The notes: generated by a model not told the origin, from the letters alone. A stretch of DNA of 20,263 nucleotides from Lachnospiraceae bacterium (GCA_024403585.1 JAKSRN010000008.1:1-20263); one strand, 5' to 3'. Positions 1 to 7,608 are shown, counted from the first letter of the stretch. Made by a program: numbers and translations.

Positions 1-495
1 AGTCTGGCAGAGCGTCAGAAGGAGCTTTCTGCTGAGAAACTGCTGGTCCGTTTCCTGGAACAGTTTGACAGTGCTCTGAAGATCAAGGATGAGCATCAGA
101 TCATATCAGAAGCAGACAGAAAGAGAGAAGAAGCTGTCAGCCGTTTCTACTCTGACTGTATGTATGAACTGAAGGGAAAGCGTGTGCAGGATATAAAGGA
201 AGCCCTGCAGGAGCTGGAGGACAAACTGGATCAGACAGATACTCTTTTACAGGAGCAGGCTCTGGAGCTGATAGCCATGGTGGACCGTGCTTTGCTTTTC
301 CTGGAGGAGTCTGTAGGAGAAGGAGAGATGATGGGATACTTTATGACATCCCTGTCTCAGAATCCTTCCGCAGCACGTTTCCTGGGCAATTATCCATGTG
401 ATCGTTTCCTGAAACATCTGAATCTGATGGCATCTGTGGATGAGGAAGCTGAACTGAAACGACAGATCGAAGAGTACCGAAATAGTAATGAATAA
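1..495 (+). CDS. 3' end of an unrecognised helical protein (start lies before the window)
   Basis: The frame is open from the first base to the TAA at 493-495, giving the last 164 residues of a protein that begins upstream. An internal ATG at 160 exists, but the frame before it has no stop and has the same charged helical character, so I treat it as internal. The visible part is rich in Glu, Lys, Leu and Gln and should be mostly alpha-helical, with coiled-coil-like stretches around the first 60 residues and at positions 100-190 of the window. There is no signal peptide, membrane segment or metal motif in view. It ends with a short motif-like patch (FLGNYPCDRFLKHL) and a charged tail. I do not recognise the family. 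It ends two bases before the -35 box of the glgA promoter, so it is the end of a separate upstream unit, possibly with read-through into glgA. Confidence 0.75.
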   Translation, partial: SLAERQKELSAEKLLVRFLEQFDSALKIKDEHQIISEADRKREEAVSRFYSDCMYELKGKRVQDIKEALQELEDKLDQTDTLLQEQALELIAMVDRALLFLEESVGEGEMMGYFMTSLSQNPSAARFLGNYPCDRFLKHLNLMASVDEEAELKRQIEEYRNSNE

Positions 496-497
496 AA

Positions 498-526
498 GTG
501 ACAAGGAAAAGCAGATTTGCTATAAT
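498..526 (+). promoter_or_regulatory. sigma-A promoter of glgA
   Basis: GTGACA at 498-503 (five of six consensus bases) is followed after 17 bases by TATAAT at 521-526, which also carries the extended -10 TGC just before it. Transcription should begin near 533, leaving a leader of about 36 bases before the glgA ATG. It lies right after the stop codon of the preceding gene. Confidence 0.8.
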
Positions 527-568
527 AGAACGAGCAAAAATTGTTCCGTAGCTAGGAGGGGTATAGGA

Positions 569-2011
569 ATGAAGAAGATTTTATTCGCGGCATCAGAGTG
601 TGTACCATTTATCAAGACAGGTGGTCTTGCAGACGTTGTGGGATCTCTGCCAAAGGAGTTTCAGAGTGAGTACTTTGATTGTCGTGTTGTGATTCCAAAA
701 TATGCCGGAATCAAAGAGAAATTCAAAGAGCAGATGGAGTTTGTTACAAGCTTTTACATGGATCTTAACTGGAGAGACCAGTATGTTGGCGTGTTCAAGT
801 GTGTGCTGGATGGCATTACTTTCTACTTTATCGACAATGAGGAGCATTTCGGTGGAGATAAACCATATGCAGGAATGCCATGGGATCTGGAGAAGTTTGC
901 ATTTTTCTCAAAAGCTGTTCTTTCTATCCTGCCACTGATCGATTTCCGCCCGGATGTCATTCACTGCCATGACTGGCAGACAGGTCTCGTTCCTGTATAT
1001 CTGAACGAGCGTTTCCAGGGCAATGAGTTCTATCACGGTATCAAAACTGTTATGACTATCCACAACCTGAAATTCCAGGGTGTATGGGGTATGGATGCCA
1101 TGAAGAGCATCACAGGTCTTTCTGACTACTATTTCACACCGGATAAACTGGAGTTTAAGGGAGACGGAAACTATCTGAAGGGTGGTCTGGTATATGCAGA
1201 TGCCATCACTACAGTAAGTAATACCTATGCAGAAGAAATCAAAACACCATTCTACGGTGAAGGTCTGGACGGCCTGATGCAGGCAAGAGCAAAAGACCTC
1301 CGCGGTATTGTAAACGGTATTGATTATACAGATTACAATCCATCCACCGATGCGATGATCGTTAAGAATTATACTGAGAAGAGCTTCAGAAGAGATAAAA
1401 AAGCCAACAAGACTGCTCTGCAGAAAAAGCTTGGTCTGGAAGTGGACGCTAAGAAGATGATGATCGGTATCGTATCCCGACTGACAGATCAGAAGGGCTT
1501 CGACCTGATCGCTTATATGATGGAAGAGCTGTGTCAGGATGATATCCAGCTGGTTGTTCTTGGAACCGGTGATGAGAAATATGAGAATATGTTCCGTCAT
1601 TTCGCATGGAAGTATGATAAGAAAGTTGCTGCCAACATTTTCTACTCTGAAGAGCTTTCTCATCAGATCTACGCTGCATGTGATGCTTTCCTGATGCCAT
1701 CTCTGTTCGAGCCTTGCGGACTCAGCCAGCTGATGAGCCTTCGTTACGGAACTGTTCCGATCGTTCGTGAGACAGGCGGTCTGAAAGATACTGTTCAGCC
1801 TTACAATGAGTACGAGGGAACAGGAACAGGCTTCTCCTTTGCAAACTACAATGCACATGAGATGCTGGGCACTGTTCGTTATGCAGAGCGTATCTACTAT
1901 GATAAAAAACGTGACTGGAATAAGATCGTAGACAGAGCGATGACAGCAGACTTCTCCTGGGGTGCATCTGCACAGCAGTATCAGGAGCTGTATGACTGGC
2001 TGATCGGCTGA
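569..2011 (+). CDS. glgA: Glycogen (starch) synthase, GT5 family
   Basis: This 480-residue protein transfers glucose from ADP-glucose to the non-reducing end of alpha-1,4-glucan, making glycogen in the cytoplasm. The family's KTGGLADVVG nucleotide-sugar site is at residues 16-25 (the Lys is the classical ADP-glucose-binding residue), and the C-terminal GT-B lobe carries EPCGLSQL with the conserved Glu at about 381. The length matches bacterial GlgA (about 480). I chose ATG 569 because AGGAGGGG at 554-561 sits seven bases upstream; an earlier in-frame start at 488 would overlap the preceding gene and cross the promoter. It stands alone between its own promoter and a terminator; the usual partners glgC, glgD and glgB are not adjacent here. 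Confidence 0.96.
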   Translation: MKKILFAASECVPFIKTGGLADVVGSLPKEFQSEYFDCRVVIPKYAGIKEKFKEQMEFVTSFYMDLNWRDQYVGVFKCVLDGITFYFIDNEEHFGGDKPYAGMPWDLEKFAFFSKAVLSILPLIDFRPDVIHCHDWQTGLVPVYLNERFQGNEFYHGIKTVMTIHNLKFQGVWGMDAMKSITGLSDYYFTPDKLEFKGDGNYLKGGLVYADAITTVSNTYAEEIKTPFYGEGLDGLMQARAKDLRGIVNGIDYTDYNPSTDAMIVKNYTEKSFRRDKKANKTALQKKLGLEVDAKKMMIGIVSRLTDQKGFDLIAYMMEELCQDDIQLVVLGTGDEKYENMFRHFAWKYDKKVAANIFYSEELSHQIYAACDAFLMPSLFEPCGLSQLMSLRYGTVPIVRETGGLKDTVQPYNEYEGTGTGFSFANYNAHEMLGTVRYAERIYYDKKRDWNKIVDRAMTADFSWGASAQQYQELYDWLIG

Positions 2012-2033
2012 TAAAAACTATTCGTATTTGAGA

Positions 2034-2084
2034 GGTGCTGTTGCACTGCTGGAGCATTCAGTAGTGCAACAGCACCGTTTTCTT
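2034..2084 (+). terminator. Intrinsic terminator of glgA
   Basis: A perfect 14-bp stem, GGTGCTGTTGCACT (2034-2047) with AGTGCAACAGCACC (2063-2076), with a 15-base loop, is followed by GTTTTCTT. It starts 22 bases after the glgA stop. Confidence 0.88.
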
Positions 2085-2173
2085 ATGTGTCTGAGATTGG
2101 ATTTTCAATCATGGTCTCGTCTCTTTCATTGACGGAGGAGATGGGAGATGCTAAGATAAAAGTGTCATTTTTT

Positions 2174-2189
2174 TGCAGCGATCGCTGCA
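2174..2189. repeat. 16-bp perfect palindrome in the recA upstream region
   Basis: TGCAGCGATCGCTGCA reads the same on both strands, is preceded by a run of seven T and followed by ACTTTTCC. It could act as a short hairpin terminator or a protein site. The rest of 2085-2231 holds no convincing gene; this is the only clear structure between the glgA terminator and the recA promoter. Confidence 0.5.
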
Positions 2190-2231
2190 CTTTTCCCCAT
2201 GAAAAAAAGAGAAGAATACTTCAATTATCAG

Positions 2232-2260
2232 TTGACAAGAGACGTTAAGTGTACTATTAT
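2232..2260 (+). promoter_or_regulatory. sigma-A promoter of recA
   Basis: A consensus TTGACA at 2232-2237 is followed after 17 bases by TATTAT at 2255-2260. Predicted start near 2267, so the LexA box just downstream would overlie the initially transcribed region. Confidence 0.85.
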
Positions 2261-2272
2261 TTATTCAGAAAA

Positions 2273-2287
2273 CGAACATTTGTTCTG
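2273..2287 (+). promoter_or_regulatory. LexA (SOS) operator of recA
   Basis: CGAACATTTGTTCTG contains the dyad GAAC-N4-GTTC at 2274-2285, which matches the Gram-positive LexA/DinR consensus. It lies 12 bases after the -10 box, so bound LexA would block the early transcribed region; cleavage of LexA stimulated by RecA would relieve this. No lexA gene is in the window. Confidence 0.85.
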
Positions 2288-2322
2288 ATTTGCGAAACGA
2301 CAAGATAAAAGGAGAAAATCAG

Positions 2323-3363
2323 ATGGCTAATAATACAAACACAGATGCAAAAAAACAGGCACTGGATGCTGCTTTAGGACAGATTGAAAGACAGTTTGGA
2401 AAAGGTGCTGTAATGAAACTCGGCGACAGCGGAAGCAACATGAATGTGGAGACCATTCCTACGGGATCTCTGAGTCTGGACATTGCACTGGGACTTGGCG
2501 GAGTTCCGAAGGGACGTATCGTGGAGATCTACGGACCTGAGTCTTCCGGTAAAACAACAGTTGCCCTGCATATGGTGGCTGAGGCACAGAAACGTGGTGG
2601 TATCTGCGGATTTATTGATGCAGAGCATGCACTGGATCCGGTATATGCAAAACATATCGGTGTAGATATTGATAACCTTTATATTTCTCAGCCGGATAAC
2701 GGAGAGCAGGCCCTGGAGATCACAGAGACTATGGTTCGTTCCGGTGCTGTGGACATTGTGATCGTTGACTCTGTAGCTGCCCTTGTACCGAAGGCAGAGA
2801 TCGATGGTGATATGGGTGATTCCCATGTGGGTCTGCAGGCTCGTATGATGTCTCAGGCATGTCGTAAACTGACAGCTGCCATCAGCAAGACCAATTGCGT
2901 TGTAATCTTTATCAACCAGTTGCGTGAGAAGGTTGGTGTTATGTTCGGTAACCCTGAGACAACTACAGGTGGACGTGCGCTGAAATTCTATTCTTCCGTT
3001 CGTCTGGATGTAAGAAGAATCGAATCCCTGAAACAGAGTGGTGAAGTGATCGGTAACAGAACCCGAATCAAGGTTGTTAAGAATAAAGTAGCTCCTCCAT
3101 TCCGTGAGGCTGAGTTCGATATTATGTTTGGAAAAGGTATCTCCAAAGAAGGCGATATCCTGGATCTGGCTGCACAGATGGGAATTATCCAGAAGAGCGG
3201 TGCATGGTTTGCTTACAGCGGCGCTAAGATCGGTCAGGGACGTGAGAATGCAAAACAGTATCTGAGAGAGCATCCGGAAGTAATGGTTGAGGTCGAGAAT
3301 AAGGTACGTGAGGCATATGGACTGGAGCCAGGTGCAGCAGTGGAGAGTAAAGAGGAAGAATAA
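2323..3363 (+). CDS. recA: Recombinase RecA
   Basis: A 346-residue RecA: ATP-dependent filament former on single-stranded DNA, which drives homologous strand exchange and triggers LexA self-cleavage. Walker A is GPESSGKT at residues 71-78, Walker B lies in VDIVIVDSVAALVP, and the loop regions with NQLREKVGVMFGNPETTTGG are canonical. The tail is short and acidic (ESKEEE), as usual. ATG 2323 is chosen because AAAGGAG ends eight bases upstream; the in-frame TTG at 2290 lacks a ribosome site and would put the coding region almost onto the LexA box. recX follows after 26 bases. Confidence 0.98.
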   Translation: MANNTNTDAKKQALDAALGQIERQFGKGAVMKLGDSGSNMNVETIPTGSLSLDIALGLGGVPKGRIVEIYGPESSGKTTVALHMVAEAQKRGGICGFIDAEHALDPVYAKHIGVDIDNLYISQPDNGEQALEITETMVRSGAVDIVIVDSVAALVPKAEIDGDMGDSHVGLQARMMSQACRKLTAAISKTNCVVIFINQLREKVGVMFGNPETTTGGRALKFYSSVRLDVRRIESLKQSGEVIGNRTRIKVVKNKVAPPFREAEFDIMFGKGISKEGDILDLAAQMGIIQKSGAWFAYSGAKIGQGRENAKQYLREHPEVMVEVENKVREAYGLEPGAAVESKEEE

Positions 3364-3384
3364 CCGGCAGGAATGAAGCCGGTT
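3362..3384 (+). other. Short hairpin between recA and recX
   Basis: AACCGGC (3362-3368) pairs perfectly with GCCGGTT (3378-3384) around a nine-base loop, beginning in the recA stop codon and ending six bases before the recX start. There is no U-tract, so it is not a standard terminator. It may weaken read-through or translation of recX, or it may be a 3' stabilising hairpin for recA mRNA. Confidence 0.4.
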
Positions 3385-3389
3385 TCGAG

Positions 3390-3977
3390 ATGAAAAACAT
3401 GCAATCAAAAGAAACAGGTATGACAGCTGAAGAACTGAGACAGCAGATTGCGGAGATTGAGAATGCAAATCGGGCAGGAGCAGAGGCAGGAGCCGGCTCC
3501 TGCCCGCCTCTGGTTACTGAGGAGTGGAAACCTGCAGTGTCCAAGGCTATGAACCTGCTGCTGTATAAACCAAGGACAGAAAAAGAATTAAAGGAACGCC
3601 TTTTACAGAATGGATATGAGGTGGATGCAGTCAATTTTGCGCTGCAGTATGTGAGTTACTACGGCTATCTGAATGACTGGAAGTATGCAGAAAGCTACGT
3701 GATGAGTAACGGAAACAGAAAAAGCCGTGGGGTTCTCCGGGCAGAGCTTACAGGGAAGGGCGTAGGAGAAGCTGCCATCGAGGCTGCACTCGAGCTTCTG
3801 GAGACTGATGAGAGAGAACTGGCAGAGGAGCTTCTCCGTAAAAGATATGGAGATCCTCATGAATTTGATGAGAAGGAACTCCGGAGAGCAGTGGGCTTTC
3901 TGGGACGGAAAGGGTTCTCTTCTTCCCTGGTGTGGAGCGTGATCAGAGACTATCAGAAATCTTCATTGCCCGATTGA
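3390..3977 (+). CDS. recX: Recombination regulator RecX
   Basis: A 195-residue RecX-family protein, a modulator that binds in the groove of the RecA filament and limits or destabilises it. The body from about residue 48 shows the helical-repeat pattern of the family: KAMNLLLYKPRTEKELKERL, then YVSYYGYLNDWKYAESYV, RGVLRAELTGKGV, ELAEELLRKRYG and a final FLGRKGFSSSLVWSVIRDY. Position directly after recA supports the call. The first 45 residues are variable and contain an Ala/Gly-rich patch (RAGAEAGAGS) encoded by a dense set of inverted repeats. The start is uncertain: no clear ribosome site precedes ATG 3390, and in-frame ATGs at 3399 and 3420 are alternatives. Its last codons overlap the -35 box of the rny promoter. 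Confidence 0.92.
   Translation: MKNMQSKETGMTAEELRQQIAEIENANRAGAEAGAGSCPPLVTEEWKPAVSKAMNLLLYKPRTEKELKERLLQNGYEVDAVNFALQYVSYYGYLNDWKYAESYVMSNGNRKSRGVLRAELTGKGVGEAAIEAALELLETDERELAEELLRKRYGDPHEFDEKELRRAVGFLGRKGFSSSLVWSVIRDYQKSSLPD
3471..3512 (+). repeat. Overlapping inverted repeats inside the 5' part of recX
   Basis: GGCAGGAGCCGGCTCCTGCC at 3485-3504 is a perfect 20-bp palindrome. In addition CGGGCAGGAG (3471-3480) can pair with CTCCTGCCCG (3497-3506), and CAGAGGC (3481-3487) with GCCTCTG (3506-3512). These pairings exclude one another, so the mRNA here has several strong alternative hairpins within the coding region. Confidence 0.7.
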
Positions 3978-4002
3978 CAAAGTTGTAAAAAAAGATTAGA
4001 AT
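3974..4002 (+). promoter_or_regulatory. sigma-A promoter of rny, overlapping the recX stop
   Basis: TTGACA at 3974-3979 (the recX TGA stop is inside it) is followed after 17 bases by TAGAAT at 3997-4002 (five of six). Predicted start near 4009, giving an untranslated leader of about 83 bases. This makes rny transcription independent of the SOS-controlled recA promoter. Confidence 0.8.
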
Positions 4003-4018
4003 TAATTTTGTTGTATTT

Positions 4019-4089
4019 GTACAATGGTTTATTTTATACATTATTAGCCATGTACCTGTATAATGATAATTTAATAAGGAGGTACTCCT
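4019..4089 (+). promoter_or_regulatory. Structured leader of rny with a potentially hidden ribosome site
   Basis: Three pairings are possible. GTACAATGG (4019-4027) can pair with CCATGTAC (4048-4055) with one bulged A. GTACCT (4052-4057) can instead pair with AGGTAC (4080-4085), which covers part of the Shine-Dalgarno AAGGAGG. The Shine-Dalgarno can also fold on itself as AGGAG (4077-4081) with CTCCT (4085-4089). The first two share 4052-4055 and so exclude each other. A regulatory role is inferred from these complementarities only. A second -10-like TATAAT at 4059-4064 has no good -35 box. Confidence 0.4.
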
Positions 4090-4091
4090 GC

Positions 4092-5660
4092 ATGCCGACA
4101 ATAGCCCTTTGTGCCATTGTTGCGGTTGTTGCAGTGATCGTTGCCGTACTTATTGCAGTACCTGTAGCAAGTAAAATTGCTGTTGCCAAGAAAGTTCAGC
4201 AGGACGCTGAGAAGGTTGGCACTGCGGAAGAAAAAGCAAGAAACATCATTGACGAGGCATTAAAAACTGCTGAAACAAAGAAACGTGAAGCTCTTTTGGA
4301 AGCTAAGGAAGAGAACCTGCGTGCAAAAAATGAGCAGGATAAAGAGTATCGGGAAAGAAGATCCGAACTGCAGAAGTATGAAAAACGTGTCCTTTCCAAA
4401 GAAGAATCTGTGGATCATAAAGCAGAGGTTCTGGAGAGACGTGAGAACGATCTGAACAGTCGCGAGAATGACCTGAAAAAGAAGGAAAAAAGAGTCGACG
4501 AGTTACATGACCAGGAAGTACGTGAGCTGGAGAGAATCTCCGGTTTAACCTCCGAAGAAGCAAAAGATTATCTGTTAAAATCTGTTGAAAATGAAGTAAG
4601 AATTGACACCGCTAAGCTCTACAGAGAGATGGAGAGCAAGGCAAAAGAGGAAGCTGGCCGCAAGGCGAAAGATTATGTAGTCACAGCTATTCAGAAGTGT
4701 GCAGTAGATCATGTTTCCGAATCTACTATTTCTGTAGTACAGCTTCCAAGTGACGAGATGAAGGGTAGAATCATCGGTCGTGAAGGCCGCAATATTCGTA
4801 CTCTGGAAACCCTCACAGGAGTAGATCTTATTATTGATGATACTCCTGAGGCAGTGGTATTATCTTCGTTTGATCCGGTGCGCCGTGAGGTTGCCCGTAT
4901 TGCATTGGAGAAACTGATCGTAGACGGTCGTATCCATCCTGCTCGTATCGAGGAGATGGTGGAGAAGGCTCAGCGCGAAGTAGATACAATGATCCGTGAG
5001 GAAGGAGAGGCAGCATCCCTTGAGGTTGGAGTTCATGGAATTCATTCTGAACTGATCCGCCTTCTGGGCCGCATGAAATTCCGTTCCAGCTACGGACAGA
5101 ATGCACTTAGACATTCCATCGAGGTTGCACAGCTGTCAGGTCTTCTGGCTGCTGAGGTTGGTCTTGATATCAGAATGGCGAAACGTGCTGGTTTACTGCA
5201 TGATATCGGTAAATCAATCGATCATGAGGTTGAAGGATCTCATATTCAGATCGGTGTGGATCTCTGTAGAAAATACAAGGAGTCTGCACTGGTGATCAAT
5301 GCTGTAGAGTCACATCATGGTGATGTGGAGCCACAGTCACTGATCGCATGCATCGTTCAGGCTGCAGATGCTATTTCTGCTGCACGTCCTGGTGCAAGAA
5401 GGGAAACATTGGAAACATATACAAACAGATTAAAACAGTTGGAAGATATTACCAATTCCTTTAAGGGAGTTGAAAAATCTTTTGCTATTCAGGCAGGTAG
5501 AGAAGTACGTATTATGGTAGTACCGGAACAGGTGAATGATTCTGAGATGGTACTGCTGGCTCGCGATATTTCTAAGCAGATTGAGAATGAGCTTGAGTAT
5601 CCGGGACAGATCAAAGTAAATGTAATTCGCGAAAGTCGAGTGACAGATTACGCTAAGTAA
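4092..5660 (+). CDS. rny: Ribonuclease Y
   Basis: A 522-residue membrane-anchored endoribonuclease that starts mRNA decay in Firmicutes. It has an N-terminal membrane helix (about residues 5-28), a long charged coiled coil (about 30-200), a KH RNA-binding domain with GREGRNIR at 229-236, and an HD phosphohydrolase domain with the metal-binding His-Asp at 370-371 in LLHDIGK. Length and layout match Bacillus RNase Y (520 residues). ATG 4092 is chosen because AAGGAGG lies at 4076-4082; the upstream in-frame TTG at 4008 coincides with the predicted transcription start. It has its own promoter and terminator, so it is a single-gene unit behind recA-recX. Confidence 0.97.
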   Translation: MPTIALCAIVAVVAVIVAVLIAVPVASKIAVAKKVQQDAEKVGTAEEKARNIIDEALKTAETKKREALLEAKEENLRAKNEQDKEYRERRSELQKYEKRVLSKEESVDHKAEVLERRENDLNSRENDLKKKEKRVDELHDQEVRELERISGLTSEEAKDYLLKSVENEVRIDTAKLYREMESKAKEEAGRKAKDYVVTAIQKCAVDHVSESTISVVQLPSDEMKGRIIGREGRNIRTLETLTGVDLIIDDTPEAVVLSSFDPVRREVARIALEKLIVDGRIHPARIEEMVEKAQREVDTMIREEGEAASLEVGVHGIHSELIRLLGRMKFRSSYGQNALRHSIEVAQLSGLLAAEVGLDIRMAKRAGLLHDIGKSIDHEVEGSHIQIGVDLCRKYKESALVINAVESHHGDVEPQSLIACIVQAADAISAARPGARRETLETYTNRLKQLEDITNSFKGVEKSFAIQAGREVRIMVVPEQVNDSEMVLLARDISKQIENELEYPGQIKVNVIRESRVTDYAK

Positions 5661-5673
5661 GATTAGTTAGTAT

Positions 5674-5713
5674 AAAACCATTCTGATAGGAAACTGTCAG
5701 AATGGTTTTTTCT
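5674..5713 (+). terminator. Intrinsic terminator of rny
   Basis: AAAACCATTCTGATAG (5674-5689) pairs with CTGTCAGAATGGTTTT (5694-5709), with one T-G wobble and a GAAA tetraloop, and the run of T continues to 5711. It starts 13 bases after the rny stop. Confidence 0.92.
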
Positions 5714-5746
5714 ATATAGGCAGATGAAAGAACAGAGGTGAACGAG

Positions 5747-7543
5747 ATGGGAAATATTGTTCCGAAGAGAGAAGATATGGATCCGGCATATTGCTGGAAG
5801 ATGGAAGATCTGTATGCCAATGAAGATGATTGGGCAGCGGAAGCAAAACAGCTGGAAGAGAAGATTGCCCAACTGCAGAAGATGCAGGGCAAACTGAAAG
5901 AGGGGGCAGAGGAACTCCTTACAGTTCTGAAATTCAATGACGAGATGGGAAAACTCTTTGAGAGAGTGTATGTGTATGCGAATCAGCGTTACCACCAGGA
6001 TACAGGCAATCAGACCTATCAGGCTATGACAGCAAAAGCAGCAGCACTGATGGCAAAATATTCGGATGCGGCAGCGTTTATTGAGCCGGAGATTCTGGAG
6101 ATGGACGAAGAAAAACTGCGGGAATGGATGAACAGTTCAGAAGAGCTGGGAATCTATCGCCGTTATCTGGAAGAGCAGCTGCGCACTAAGGAGCATATTC
6201 TTTCTGCTGAGATGGAGAGCGTGCTTGCAAAAGCCAGTGAGATGGGCAGCAGTCCCCAGGAGATCTTTACTGCTTTTAATAATGCGGACCTTACATTTGG
6301 GAATATTTGGAATGAAGACGGGGAAGAGACTTCTCTGACTCACGGAAGATATATTGCATTCCTGGAGAGCCGGAAGAGAGAGGTTCGTAAGGCAGCATTT
6401 GAAAGTATGTATGCTGCGTATGAGAGCCATAAGAACACTCTGGCAGCAACCTTCAATGCCAATCTGAAGAAGGCTTCTTTCTTCTCAGGTATGAGAAACT
6501 ATCCGTCTGCGATCGCAGCTTCTCTGGATGGCGGAAATATTCCGGTATCTGTATATGAGAATCTGATCGCAGCTGTCCATGACTCCATGGAGTCTATGTA
6601 TCGTTACGTTCGTTTGAGAAAGAAGATTCTGGGCGTGGATGAACTGCATATGTACGATGTTTATGTACCGATGGTGGAGAGGACTGACAGAGAGATTCCT
6701 TTCGAAGAAGCGAAAACACTGGTGCAGGAAGGTCTTTCTGTGATGGGGGATGATTATATCTCCATTCTGAAAGAGGGCTATGAGAATGGCTGGATCGATG
6801 TATATGAGAACCAGGGCAAGAGAAGCGGTGCTTATTCCTGGGGAGCTTACGGTACACATCCCTATGTACTGCTGAATTACAGTGGCAACCTGAATTCTGT
6901 ATTTACACTGGCTCATGAGATGGGACATGCGATCCACAGCTATCATTCTGACCGTACACAGCCGTATATCTATGCCGGCTACAGAATCTTTGTTGCGGAG
7001 GTTGCATCTACCTGTAATGAGGCGCTTCTGATCCATTATATGATGGAGCATGCGGCATCCAAGGAGGAGAAAGCTTATCTGATCAATTACTTCCTGGATC
7101 AGTTCAAGGGAACTCTTTTCAGACAGACTATGTTCGCGGAATTTGAGAAGATCATGCATGAAAGATTTGCTGAAGAGGGCAGCATTCCGGCACAGAGTAT
7201 CTGCGACCTGTACTATGAGCTGAATCAGAAATATTTTGGTCCGGATATGGTGGTGGATCCTCAGATTGCCATGGAGTGGTCAAGAATCCCGCATTTTTAT
7301 ACTCCATTCTATGTATACCAGTATGCTACCGGCTTCTCTGCCGCCATTGCGATCAGCAGCAAGATCCTGGCCGGTGAAGAGGGAATCCTTGAGAAGTATA
7401 AAAAATTCCTGAGCGGAGGCTCTTCTATGGATCCGATTGATCTTTTGAAGCTTTGTGGTGTGGATATGACTACAGGAGAGGCTGTAACAGAGGCTCTCCG
7501 TGTCTTTGAAGAGTATGTTGAAAAACTGGAAGAATTAGTATAA
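5747..7543 (+). CDS. pepF: Oligoendopeptidase F (M3 family zinc metallopeptidase)
   Basis: A 598-residue cytoplasmic zinc peptidase that cuts short peptides. The active-site HEMGH is at residues 390-394, and the third zinc ligand is probably Glu418 in AEVASTCNEALL, at the spacing usual for M3 enzymes. The N-terminal half is the helical region that narrows the substrate channel, including the FTAFNNADLTFG and GMRNYPSAIAASL segments typical of PepF. Length matches the family (about 600). ATG 5747 is chosen because AGAGGTG ends six bases upstream; the in-frame GTG at 5738 lies inside that ribosome site. No strong separate promoter is visible after the rny terminator. Confidence 0.96.
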   Translation: MGNIVPKREDMDPAYCWKMEDLYANEDDWAAEAKQLEEKIAQLQKMQGKLKEGAEELLTVLKFNDEMGKLFERVYVYANQRYHQDTGNQTYQAMTAKAAALMAKYSDAAAFIEPEILEMDEEKLREWMNSSEELGIYRRYLEEQLRTKEHILSAEMESVLAKASEMGSSPQEIFTAFNNADLTFGNIWNEDGEETSLTHGRYIAFLESRKREVRKAAFESMYAAYESHKNTLAATFNANLKKASFFSGMRNYPSAIAASLDGGNIPVSVYENLIAAVHDSMESMYRYVRLRKKILGVDELHMYDVYVPMVERTDREIPFEEAKTLVQEGLSVMGDDYISILKEGYENGWIDVYENQGKRSGAYSWGAYGTHPYVLLNYSGNLNSVFTLAHEMGHAIHSYHSDRTQPYIYAGYRIFVAEVASTCNEALLIHYMMEHAASKEEKAYLINYFLDQFKGTLFRQTMFAEFEKIMHERFAEEGSIPAQSICDLYYELNQKYFGPDMVVDPQIAMEWSRIPHFYTPFYVYQYATGFSAAIAISSKILAGEEGILEKYKKFLSGGSSMDPIDLLKLCGVDMTTGEAVTEALRVFEEYVEKLEELV

Positions 7544-7556
7544 AAGTGCAACTTAT

Positions 7557-7608
7557 GGGGACAGGTACAAAACGGTGACATTTTTAACCTTTTGTACCTG
7601 CCTCTTTT
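7557..7608 (+). terminator. Hairpin after pepF: terminator and possible REP-like element
   Basis: CAGGTACAAAA (7562-7572) pairs perfectly with TTTTGTACCTG (7590-7600); GGT at 7574-7576 and ACC at 7587-7589 extend the stem past a single bulge. The right arm runs into CCTCTTTTC, so it can act as the pepF terminator. The GGGGACAGGTAC left flank and the internal GTGACATTTTT resemble repeated palindromes found in many copies in clostridial genomes; that resemblance is from memory and cannot be tested in one window. Confidence 0.65.

Noticed and set aside
908..1858. Long open frame (316 codons) on the - strand inside glgA
   Set aside because: It is fully antisense to a clear glgA, has no family motif and arises from the codon pattern of the real gene.
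2141..2248. Possible 35-residue peptide in the glgA-recA gap, with GGAGGAG just upstream
   Set aside because: The ribosome site abuts the ATG (about two bases from the core), the frame runs through the palindrome and into the recA promoter, and the peptide has no sensible feature.
2374..3468. Long open frame (364 codons) on the - strand across recA
   Set aside because: Antisense to recA; Cys/His/Leu-rich composition typical of a shadow frame, no ribosome site or known motif.
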